This document shows, piece by piece, positions 52,624-60,503 of a stretch of DNA of 64,000 nt. The stretch lies in NCBI GenBank assembly GCA_020627785.1, contig JAHDGF010000014.1, forward strand, positions 17,262 through 81,261, given 5' to 3'. Within the stretch, counting starts at the first letter, position 1, and each line of letters opens with the position of its first letter. A program made the position numbers and the translations under genes. This DNA is from Saprospiraceae bacterium (GTDB taxonomy: Bacteria; Bacteroidota; Bacteroidia; Chitinophagales; Saprospiraceae). A model generated the notes under the pieces. That model made no database searches, was not told the DNA's origin, and worked only from the letters and a program-made list of their open reading frames with translations.

Positions 52624-53936
52624 TGAAACACATAATTTATATATTTTTAGTTTTAATTGCATGGCAAACCAATGCTCAAAAATAAGTGCATTTCGTACAC
52701 GGTTTAGGTGGCAATTCTGAGAGATGGTTACCTTTTGATTCAATCTGTCATGCAAGCTGTGTAGAATTTTCTTCTACGGTAGGTGATTATGTGTCCAATA
52801 ACGGACTTGAAACGCAAGCATTGGATGTTGAGGCTACTTTGTTGAGTGCTGGTGCTGATGAAAATGATATTGCCATCGCAACAAGTTCTGGCGGTCAGGT
52901 ATTAAGAAGCTTAGACAGTTCTAATAATACTTTATTTGGTGGATTTATTTCCATCGGTTCTCAACACATGGGCACAAAGTTAGCCAATAGTGCACTGGAT
53001 GGAACCATGGAAAATTACCTAGAACATGGCTGTAATGAAGCCGTACACGGACCCATTTTGGGCTTAAACATTGTGGTCGACGTAGCTCCTTTCCTAAATT
53101 TAATAGAATACATAAACTTTGGGTTATCCTTGACAACCTATGTACTATGTGATAACTTATTTGAAACAGTACTTGCGGCAAATAAGTTGCTACCAAAAGG
53201 TAGTGTTACTGCAGACTCATCACTGACTCTAATTGATCTTCAACTAAATAGCACATCCAGTGGTCTCCAGACACCCTTTCACCCCACTATCAGCATCACA
53301 ACTCAAGAGGAAAGTCCAAGACATTGGAACTTAGTAGGCGACGGGACAAAAACTAATACTGTTGGTTTCATGGAAGAGGCTACTATAACATTTAAGAATG
53401 CTGAATCAATCACAAGAGCAGTAGCTGGTGCATTACCTCCTCAACTGAAAGGGAAAAAAGCCAAACTGAACAAGGCCGCTGATGAATTTCAGGACGCATG
53501 GCAATGGATAAACGTAAGTGAAGCTGGATGGATGACGGTCATCGGTGCAGGTCAAGGTGTAACCAAGATCGAACATACAATTCAAGTAGGATTTGCAGAT
53601 GCTCAGGCCTGTGAAAAAAAAGAAGATTGTCCTACAGGTTATGATTGCATTGAAGGTTATTGTATAAAAGATGGGGTCCATCCATGCGATGAAACTGGAG
53701 GTGTCCCTACAACTTATACATACTATGAATACATACCTAATGATCCTTTACCCAATGATGGCGTAGTTTTAGTATCTTCACAACATGTGCCTGGGGAAAT
53801 TTTTAATCGTCATCTATATGAATTATCTCATTGGAATCAGCACGATGCAGAGGAGGTTCATGAAGAAATAAAAAATTTAATGTCTGCTCCAATTCAAGGT
53901 TTTGATGTATTTTTTTTTCCAAATTGCACTTTCTAA
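52623..53936 (+). pseudogene. secreted lipase-like alpha/beta hydrolase, interrupted by an in-frame TAA after the signal peptide
   Basis: The reading frame starts with ATG 52623 and a Sec signal peptide (MKHIIYIFLVLIAWQTNAQK), then has TAA at 52683-52685, and the same frame continues without a break for 416 codons starting VHFVHGLGGNSERW. Lipase features: oxyanion motif HGLGG, nucleophile elbow AIATSSGG (AxSxG variant), SIGSQHMGTK after it, a Cys-rich EGF-like patch (KEDCPTGYDCIEGYC), and a late SHWNQHD with candidate catalytic His. One base change would restore the gene. Alternatives: GTG 52686 as a new start (cytosolic enzyme), stop readthrough, or sequence error. The next gene begins three bases after its stop. 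Confidence 0.75.
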
Positions 53937-53939
53937 GAA

Positions 53940-55163
53940 ATGAAAAAAACTATTCTATATCTTACTATATTGTTTTCTGCTTGCTCTATTTTTCCGGAAA
54001 CTCCTGAAGAGCCAAATGAAGGAGAAAAGCCATTCCTAAAAAAACATATTCAATTAAATGATGGGAATAGGGCTCGATGCCAGAATCCTATAATTTATCA
54101 TGATAAAGTTATTTATTTTATACAGGATGATCAAAGCGGAAATGGATGGATTACAGCATATGATAAAGAATCTTTAGAAATTTCATGGACTTGGAGAGAA
54201 GCTTTCGATACCTATGGGGATGGAGCTAAAGGTTTTGGGTTTGACTCCCACATCTACGATGGGATATTATCCACTTCTCAAAGTAATTTATCTTATGGTA
54301 TTGACATTGAAACTGGACAAACAATATGGCATCACAGGGACTTAACCGGTGGTGGATACAATACAATAGATGGATATGAAAAGCAAATTTATAAGGTTAG
54401 ATGGGAAGAATTCACTGAAGATGCATCCTTAAGAATCGCTTCTATTTATGATGGAGAATGGAAAGAATTAATAAATGTGACCAAAACGGATAGTTTAGGT
54501 GTACGCATTTATCCTCCAACCGGATTTCATTGGGAAGGTATAGATTATCTTGCTTTTGTTAGTCAAAAACAAAATATAAACCCTTTTATAAATTTCTCTT
54601 GGTTAAATTTGTATTCTATTTCTAATGATGAATTAGTTTGGACTTCTGAAGCTATTCCAACAAATTCTACAAATGGACTCGGAAGCCCTGGCGATGTAAT
54701 TTTTCATGATGGCAATCTACTAATGGGCAGCAAATCATTATACTCGTACAACATCGAGGACGGAAGTCTCGAATGGTGGCGATATTATGGGAATAATTTT
54801 GTTTCCATTAGAAGTCTCATTGCAGCCCACGATGGAAAACTTTATGCAAATAATGAGAGCCATTTTTTCGTGGCAGTTGATATACACACCGGAGATGAAT
54901 ATTTTAATGTAGCAAGTGGAGGAAGCTGCAGTCAATTACAATTTTACAATGGAAAAGTCTTTCAAACTTCATGGGGAAATAGTAAGTTTTTTGGGTTCGA
55001 TGCGAATACTGGGGAAAAATTATACGACATTGACTCTCCATTCGATGAACGAATTGGTGAAAACCAGAATCTCAGATTTGAATCAATTTTAGCAATAGAT
55101 CCAGAAACGGGCCTAGCATATACCTCGGACAGTAAGCATTTATTGGTGTATGAATTTGATTAA
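53940..55163 (+). CDS. PQQ-like beta-propeller lipoprotein, paralogue 1 of 4
   Basis: A 407-residue lipoprotein (LFSACSIFP, Cys15) predicted to be a beta-propeller of the PQQ/BamB type: repeated WITAYDKESLE..W, YGIDIETGQTIWH, LYANNESHFFVAVDIHTG and FGFDANTGEKLYDID. It ends in a 21-residue sequence, DPETGLAY...LLVYEFD, shared by all four copies. BamB-like propellers are protein-protein scaffolds and PQQ-fold enzymes need cofactor ligands I do not see, so a binding role is likelier than catalysis. It is the most divergent copy and is separated from the lipase-like gene by only three bases. Confidence 0.8.
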   Translation: MKKTILYLTILFSACSIFPETPEEPNEGEKPFLKKHIQLNDGNRARCQNPIIYHDKVIYFIQDDQSGNGWITAYDKESLEISWTWREAFDTYGDGAKGFGFDSHIYDGILSTSQSNLSYGIDIETGQTIWHHRDLTGGGYNTIDGYEKQIYKVRWEEFTEDASLRIASIYDGEWKELINVTKTDSLGVRIYPPTGFHWEGIDYLAFVSQKQNINPFINFSWLNLYSISNDELVWTSEAIPTNSTNGLGSPGDVIFHDGNLLMGSKSLYSYNIEDGSLEWWRYYGNNFVSIRSLIAAHDGKLYANNESHFFVAVDIHTGDEYFNVASGGSCSQLQFYNGKVFQTSWGNSKFFGFDANTGEKLYDIDSPFDERIGENQNLRFESILAIDPETGLAYTSDSKHLLVYEFD

Positions 55164-55217
55164 ATCAGGAGTTGTGTAAATCAACTTGCCGCTGTTTTTT
55201 TAATAGTCAATTATTAC
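55164..55217 (+). repeat. conserved spacer 1 of the lipoprotein array
   Basis: 54-bp spacer beginning aatcaggagttgtgtaaatc. It is nearly identical to the spacers at 56430-56484 and 57706-57758, with a related copy after the last gene (58983-59008). No terminator hairpin, so transcription probably reads through. Confidence 0.75.
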
Positions 55218-56429
55218 ATGAAGTATCTGATAATATTATTCCTTCCACTTATAACCTCATGCAACATATTTCCAGATAATCCTGAGAATGAGATGCCGGA
55301 AGATAAACCATTTTTAAAAAAGTACATCACACTAAATGATGGTGTAAGAGTCGATTGTGAAAGCCCTTTTATTTCTGGGGAGTTGATCATTTATTTTATT
55401 TCAGAAAAAGAATCAAATAGAAGCTGGATCACTGCATATGATAAAGAATCATTAGAAGTTGTATGGATGTGGAACGATGCCTTTGAAAACTATGGCGCAA
55501 AGGGATATGGGCAATTATCTTATTTGTATCGAGACATCCTATGTATTTCTCAAGGAAATCTTTCTTATGGAATTGATGTAAAAAATGGAGAAACTTTATG
55601 GCACCAAAATGCAGAGAGTGGATACTCAATTATTTCTGGTTTTGAGGAGAATATATTTAAGGTGACTTGGAATGAATTCTCTGAAGATGCATCTATAATG
55701 CAGGCTTCAATCCATGATGGAAAATGGGAAGAAATTTTAAGCACTGTAAAAACTGACAGTTTTAGCGTTCGTTATTTTAGTCCAATAGCTTTTGAATGGC
55801 AAGGGGAAAATTATATTTCCTTTGTTTTTCAAAAGCAAATTATTAACCCCTTTTCTAGTAGTAGTTGGCTCAACCTGTATTCTACCTCTAAGGATGAATT
55901 AGTGTGGGTATCGGATACCATACCAACAAATTCGATCAACGGTCTTGGAGGTCCAGGAGGAGTTACTTTTTATGATGGACAATTATTGTTAGGGAATAAA
56001 GCTCTTTACTCCTATAATATTGAAGACGGGAGTTTAGAATGGTGGAAATATTATGGTAATACCTTTTCGTCAACAAGAAACAGACCCAAACCTCATAACG
56101 GAAAACTTTATGCCAATAACGAAAGTCATTTCTTGGTTGCACTAGATATCCATACGGGAAATGAATACTTTAATGTTGCTAGTGGGGGGCTTTGTAGTCA
56201 AATGCAATTTTACGATGGGAAAGTATTTGAAACTTCTTGGGCTAACAATAAGTTATTTGGGTTCGATGCGAATCAGGGCGAAAAATTATACGAAATTGAT
56301 GCTCCATTTTATGATCGATTTGGTGAAAACGACGACTTATGGTTTGAAAATTCTTTAACAATTGATCCAGAAACGGGCCTTGCATATACCTCCGACAGTA
56401 AACATTTATTGGTGTATGAATTTGATTAA
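55218..56429 (+). CDS. PQQ-like beta-propeller lipoprotein, paralogue 2 of 4
   Basis: A 403-residue lipoprotein (MKYLIILFLPLITSC, Cys15) with the same propeller repeats as its neighbours. The N-terminus (NIFPDNPENEMPEDKPFLKK) is closest to copy 4, but the C-terminal third (FETSWANNKLFGFDAN, DRFGENDDLWFENSLTID) is almost identical to copy 3, so the gene is a mosaic. It shares the invariant C-terminal block. Spacing of about 54 bp on both sides fits one operon. Role unknown: adhesion, ligand sensing or protection against the adjacent lipase are all possible. Confidence 0.8.
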   Translation: MKYLIILFLPLITSCNIFPDNPENEMPEDKPFLKKYITLNDGVRVDCESPFISGELIIYFISEKESNRSWITAYDKESLEVVWMWNDAFENYGAKGYGQLSYLYRDILCISQGNLSYGIDVKNGETLWHQNAESGYSIISGFEENIFKVTWNEFSEDASIMQASIHDGKWEEILSTVKTDSFSVRYFSPIAFEWQGENYISFVFQKQIINPFSSSSWLNLYSTSKDELVWVSDTIPTNSINGLGGPGGVTFYDGQLLLGNKALYSYNIEDGSLEWWKYYGNTFSSTRNRPKPHNGKLYANNESHFLVALDIHTGNEYFNVASGGLCSQMQFYDGKVFETSWANNKLFGFDANQGEKLYEIDAPFYDRFGENDDLWFENSLTIDPETGLAYTSDSKHLLVYEFD

Positions 56430-56484
56430 ATCAGGAGTTGTATAAATCAACTTGTTGCTGTTTTCTTTAATAGTCAATCATCAC
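56430..56484 (+). repeat. conserved spacer 2 of the lipoprotein array
   Basis: 55-bp spacer, almost the same as spacer 1 (aatcaggagttgtataaatc...gctgttttctttaatagtca). The in-frame TTG at 56452 falls here, supporting ATG 56485 as the real start of copy 3. Confidence 0.75.
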
Positions 56485-57705
56485 ATGAAGTATCTGATAA
56501 TATTATGCCTTCCGATTATAACCTCCTGCAACATAGTCCCAGAAAATCCGGAGAATAATATAGAGGAGGAAAAACCATTTCTTAAAAAGTACATTTCTTT
56601 AAACGAGGTTAATAGAGTAAGCTTCGAGTCACCAATAATTAATGGTGAAAAGCTTATCTGTTTTATTGCTGATAGAGAAACAGGTGAAAGTTGGATAACA
56701 GCCTACGATAAAGAATCATTGGAAACTTTATGGACTTGGAATGATGCATTTAAAACGTATGGTTCTGGAGCCAAAGGGTTTGGAGAATATTCATACATTT
56801 TCGATGGTATTTTATGTACCTCGCAAAGTAACATAACCTATGGGATCAACATAGAAAATGGAGAAACTTTATGGCACCATAGGGATATAAATAGAGGTGG
56901 ATATGCGGCGATCGAAGGACTAGAAGACCAGATATTTAAGGTAACCTGGGATGAATGGTCCAATGATGCATCCATTAGTACAGCCTCAATTTATAATGGG
57001 AATTGGGACAAGTTAATGAGCATTAGTCAATCTGACTCGTTCAATGTACGATTTTATAATCCAACATTATTTAGTTGGAATGGAGAAAAATACCTCTCTT
57101 ACACGACGCAAAAGTGGGGCTTTCAACCATATAAAGAATTCAATTGGGTTAATTTATTTTCGTTAACAAATAATAAAATAGCCTGGACTTCAGATACAAT
57201 ACCTACGAATGCGAGCAATGGAATAGGCTCCCCAGGATCTATAACTTTTAATGATGGACAATTATTGCTGGGAAATAAAGCTCTATATTCATTTAATGTG
57301 GAAGATGGAAGTTTAGAATGGTGGAAATACTATGGCAACACTTTTTCTTCTGCAGGACCACCATTCACTTTTAATGGAAAACTTTATGCAAACAACGAAA
57401 GTCATTTCTTAGTTGCACTAGATATCCACTCAGGTCATGAATATTTTAATGTGGAAAGTGGAGGCATATGTAGCCAAATGCAGATTCATGATGGGAAAAT
57501 ATTTGAAACTTCTTGGGCTAACAATAAGTTATTTGGGTTCGATGCGAATACGGGCGAAAAATTTTACGAGATTGATTCTCCATTTTATGATCGATTTGGT
57601 GAAAACGACGACTTATGGTTTGAAAATTCTTTAACAATTGATCCAGAAACGGGCCTAGCATATACCTCGGACAGTAAACATTTATTGGTGTATGAATTTG
57701 ACTAA
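56485..57705 (+). CDS. PQQ-like beta-propeller lipoprotein, paralogue 3 of 4
   Basis: A 406-residue lipoprotein (MKYLIILCLPIITSC, Cys15). Propeller repeats as in the others (SWITAYDKESLETLW, YGINIENGETLWHH, LEWWKYYGNTF). Residues about 50-300 are closest to copy 4; the C-terminal third matches copy 2, which suggests gene conversion between neighbours. ATG 56485 is chosen because it begins the lipoprotein signal; the TTG upstream lies in the conserved spacer. It shares the invariant C-terminal block. Confidence 0.8.
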   Translation: MKYLIILCLPIITSCNIVPENPENNIEEEKPFLKKYISLNEVNRVSFESPIINGEKLICFIADRETGESWITAYDKESLETLWTWNDAFKTYGSGAKGFGEYSYIFDGILCTSQSNITYGINIENGETLWHHRDINRGGYAAIEGLEDQIFKVTWDEWSNDASISTASIYNGNWDKLMSISQSDSFNVRFYNPTLFSWNGEKYLSYTTQKWGFQPYKEFNWVNLFSLTNNKIAWTSDTIPTNASNGIGSPGSITFNDGQLLLGNKALYSFNVEDGSLEWWKYYGNTFSSAGPPFTFNGKLYANNESHFLVALDIHSGHEYFNVESGGICSQMQIHDGKIFETSWANNKLFGFDANTGEKFYEIDSPFYDRFGENDDLWFENSLTIDPETGLAYTSDSKHLLVYEFD

Positions 57706-57758
57706 ATCAGGAGTTGTGTAAATCAACTTGCCGCTGTTTTTTTAATAACACTCATGAC
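57706..57758 (+). repeat. conserved spacer 3 of the lipoprotein array
   Basis: 53-bp spacer, nearly identical to spacer 1 for its first 40 bases and then diverging (aataacactcatgac) before ATG 57759. Confidence 0.75.
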
Positions 57759-58982
57759 ATGAAGTATCTGATAATATTATTCCTTCCACTTATAACCTCT
57801 TGCAACATATTCCCAGAAGATCCTGAAAATGAGATACCGGAAGATAAACCATTTTTAAAAAAGTACATTCTTTTAGATGAAGGCAGCAGAGTAAGCTTCG
57901 AAACACCATTAATCAATGGTGAAAAGCTTATCTGTTTTATTGCTAACAGAGAAACAGGTGAAAGTTGGATAACAGCCTACGATAAAGAATCTTTAGAAAC
58001 TTTATGGATCTGGAATGATGCATTTCAAACGTATGGTTCTGGAGCCAAAGGTTTTGGTATAGCTTCATACATTTTCGACGGTGTTTTATGTACTACGCAA
58101 AGCAACATAACCTATGGAATCGATACAGAAACTGGAGAAACTTTATGGCACCACAAGGATATAAACAGAGGAGGATATTCTGAGATCACAGGCTTAGACG
58201 ATCAAATATTTAAGGTAACTTGGGATGAATGGACCAATGATGCTTCCATTAGTACCGCCTCAATTTATACTGGAAATTGGGAAAAGTTAATTAGCATAAG
58301 CAAAACCGATTCTTTCAATGTACGATTTTATCCTCCAACTTTATTCAACTGGAATGGCGAAAAATACCTCTCTTACACCATGCAAAAATGGGGTTTTACG
58401 CCATATGAAGAATTCAATCGGATTAATTTATTCTCGCTGACAAATGATAGAATAATTTGGACCTCAGATACTATACCTACCAATGCTAGCAATGGACTTG
58501 GTTCACCTGGATCAATATCTTTTCATGATGGACAATTATTGTTAGGAAATAAAGCCCTATACTCGTATAATGTCGAAGATGGAAGTTTAGAATGGTGGAA
58601 ATACTATGGCAATACTTTTGCAGCTCTACGGAATTTACCATCTGCTCAAAACGGAAAACTTTATGCTAATAACGAAAGTCGCTTTCTCGTAGGAGTAGAT
58701 GTCCATACAGGAAGTGAGTACTTTAATGTCGAAAGTGGAGGCATTTGTAGTAAAGCTCAATTTTATGATGGCAAGTTATTTGAAACTTCCTATGGCGATA
58801 TTAAGTTGTTGGGATTCGATGCGGATACAGGGGAAAAATTGTACGATATTGTAGCTCCATTCTATGAACGAAATAATGAAAACCGAGAACTCAGATTTGA
58901 AAATGTTTTAACAATTGATCCAGAAACGGGCCTAGCGTATACCTCGGACAGTAAACATTTATTGGTTTATGAATTTGATTAA
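57759..58982 (+). CDS. PQQ-like beta-propeller lipoprotein, paralogue 4 of 4
   Basis: A 407-residue lipoprotein (MKYLIILFLPLITSC, Cys15, identical signal to copy 2). Middle region closest to copy 3 (SWITAYDKESLETLW, EWTNDASISTASIY), but the region before the shared C-terminus differs (FETSYGDIKLLGFDAD, YERNNENRELRFEN). ATG 57759 is chosen as the start of the lipoprotein signal; the TTG at 57714 lies in the spacer. It is the last gene of the operon. The start of the repeat spacer follows, then the sequence switches at about 59010 to a copy of another gene's 3' end. Confidence 0.8.
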   Translation: MKYLIILFLPLITSCNIFPEDPENEIPEDKPFLKKYILLDEGSRVSFETPLINGEKLICFIANRETGESWITAYDKESLETLWIWNDAFQTYGSGAKGFGIASYIFDGVLCTTQSNITYGIDTETGETLWHHKDINRGGYSEITGLDDQIFKVTWDEWTNDASISTASIYTGNWEKLISISKTDSFNVRFYPPTLFNWNGEKYLSYTMQKWGFTPYEEFNRINLFSLTNDRIIWTSDTIPTNASNGLGSPGSISFHDGQLLLGNKALYSYNVEDGSLEWWKYYGNTFAALRNLPSAQNGKLYANNESRFLVGVDVHTGSEYFNVESGGICSKAQFYDGKLFETSYGDIKLLGFDADTGEKLYDIVAPFYERNNENRELRFENVLTIDPETGLAYTSDSKHLLVYEFD

Positions 58983-59013
58983 ATCAGGAGTTGTGTAAAT
59001 CAACTTGTTCTTT

Positions 59014-59097
59014 TTTGCAAATACCCTGGTGCAAGATTTGGACAGCTGAGATCTTTTTAATTTTAGTTTGATTGTTTGGTGCTTTGAGTATCTTACC
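59014..59097 (+). repeat. 84-bp direct repeat, copy A (fragment of a barrel gene 3' end)
   Basis: From tttgcaaatacc to gagtatcttacc it matches 59890-59974 at almost all positions with a few indels. Copy B is the 3' end of the barrel gene plus its downstream flank; copy A has no gene in front of it. Confidence 0.85.
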
Positions 59098-59102
59098 TGA
59101 AG

Positions 59103-59374
59103 ATGCATAGAATATCAACAATAATTTCTTCATTAATTTTGACAATTGTCTTTAGTTGTGTCCAACAAAACACAAATTTACCCATGAACAACTCCTGTAT
59201 GCCACGCCTGATCCCACAATAGTTCAGTATTTAGAAGAAGCACATAACGTTCTTCTTGATATTTTTAATGAGTCCTCAGTTGCAGGTTTAGAATATGATG
59301 CCTATCATTTTTACTTCTTATTTTTTCTTCTCTCAGTACATTATATAGCCAAGATAAATCGAATGGAAATGTGA
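59103..59374 (+). pseudogene. small lipoprotein gene, apparently frameshifted
   Basis: ATG 59103 gives a clear lipoprotein signal (MHRISTIISSLILTIVFSC) but the frame stops after 39 codons at 59220-59222. Another frame is open from about 59156 to 59374 and reads like coding sequence (FTHEQLLYATPDPTIVQYLE, HNVLLDIFNESSVAGLEYD). One inserted base near 59170-59190 would join them. No family recognised. The end overlaps the likely start of the barrel gene, so where it originally stopped is unclear. Confidence 0.45.
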
Positions 59375-59937
59375 TTGAGGCCTTAGAATTTGGGTTAGGA
59401 ATGGGGAAGGTTGGAATCGCAAACACTGGTGATTTATTGCCAATAACTATCCCTTGTTTGGATTGGTGTACTTACTCAATTATGCATAGTCCAGGGTATG
59501 AGTTTAATGCAAGAATCACAAATACGCTACGGTTAAATGAAAAGCATAAGTTTATTTCTGGATTAGGTTACAGTTATTGGAATTATGAAGTAGATGTTTA
59601 CAGTACTGTTGTTAATGAAATAACATCTACTGAATATGAAAGTATGAGTTTAATTAATATTCTGATGGGCTATAGATATATTCACGGTTCGAGAAATGAC
59701 TTTAATTTAATTTTTGAATCAATGTTCAATATCCAAATCCCTCCTTTTGGAACTTTGGTGGCCCTAATTTTTTCAGTGGAACCAGGTATAGGATTGCAAT
59801 ATAAATTGAATGATCGTCTGACGATTAATTCTATGCTTGGATATAGGGTTGGGTTAAATGATATTTCCTATGATGTATCGGTAAGACATTTTGCAAATAC
59901 CTTGGGTGCAAGATTTGGACTGCAGAGATCTTTTTAA
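59295..59937 (+). pseudogene. outer-membrane beta-barrel protein with a frameshift in its signal peptide
   Basis: From 59371 to 59937 the frame encodes a barrel-like protein (FISGLGYSYWNYEVDV, INILMGYRYIHG, INSMLGYRVGLND) ending ARFGLQRSF with the terminal Phe of BamA-inserted barrels. The same frame continues upstream as a signal peptide (LSFLLLIFSSLSTLYSQDKS) to a TGA at 59296, with no start codon. ATGs at 59295/59298 begin MMPIIFTSYFF in another frame. Removing one T from the run at 59321-59326 fuses them into an intact protein of about 213 residues. If GTG 59371 were the start, the protein would lack a signal peptide and could not reach the outer membrane. Either a real mutation or switch, or an error. 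Confidence 0.65.
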
Positions 59938-59974
59938 TTTTAGCTTGATTGTTTGTTGCTTTGAGTATCTTACC
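59890..59974 (+). repeat. 84/85-bp direct repeat, copy B
   Basis: 3' end of the barrel gene and 37 bp downstream; matches 59014-59097. Confidence 0.85.
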
Positions 59975-60036
59975 AAGAAATATAAAGGCAATCATTTAAA
60001 ACTCTTTAGAGTAATCATTAAATAAAAAGCTGCACC

Positions 60037-60219
60037 ATGAATTTTACTCCACGCATTTTGTTCTTGATCACGGCCTTGGTCTGTCTGATTTATGTGATTA
60101 AAAAATTTATCGATGGTCCTGCTTATGATGGTACTTTTTGGATAGCCATCATGTGGATATTTATGGGTTTTTATTTATATAAGTATCCGCAAGGCAAAAA
60201 GGTGGACGAGAATAAATAG
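60037..60219 (+). CDS. small two-helix membrane protein (60 aa)
   Basis: A 60-residue protein with two predicted transmembrane helices (ILFLITALVCLIYVI and FWIAIMWIFMGFYLY) separated by a short polar loop, ending in a charged tail (KYPQGKKVDENK). Its composition and the terminator 12 bases after the stop support a real gene. No family recognised; such proteins are common and unassigned in Bacteroidota. Confidence 0.7.
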   Translation: MNFTPRILFLITALVCLIYVIKKFIDGPAYDGTFWIAIMWIFMGFYLYKYPQGKKVDENK

Positions 60220-60231
60220 GTTTGATTTAAT

Positions 60232-60262
60232 TTAGTGCCGTGCTCCTTTGCACTAATTTTTT
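60232..60262 (+). terminator. rho-independent terminator after the small membrane protein gene
   Basis: Perfect 7-bp stem TTAGTGC / GCACTAA with an 11-base loop, followed by TTTTTT. Confidence 0.82.
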
Positions 60263-60370
60263 CCAGACTCTCAATAAAATGATTGAAGTGGTGATTTGTT
60301 AATGAATTTCATAAAACATTTGCATAAGCGTCCTCATACTCCTTGATCAACATTTTTCAAGTAAAATACT

Positions 60371-60382
60371 TTTGCGAAAGCG
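60371..60382 (+). repeat. TTTGCGNAAGCG word, copy 8 (N=A)
   Basis: Exact plus-strand intergenic copy, upstream of the subtilase gene. A near copy (TTTGCATAAGCG) lies 52 bp before it at 60319-60330. Confidence 0.6.
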
Positions 60383-60503
60383 AATCAAAATTATTACTTC
60401 CTTACACAATGATGGTTGATCAAATTCTCTGTGGAAGAAAAGACTTAACTTGGCGTAGCTTTTAAAAATTAAAGCTTACAATCATAAACTAAAGATAAAC
60501 TCC

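Noticed and set aside
59371..59373. GTG as true start of the second barrel
   Set aside because: It would remove the signal peptide that is visible in the same frame just upstream; a barrel needs export.
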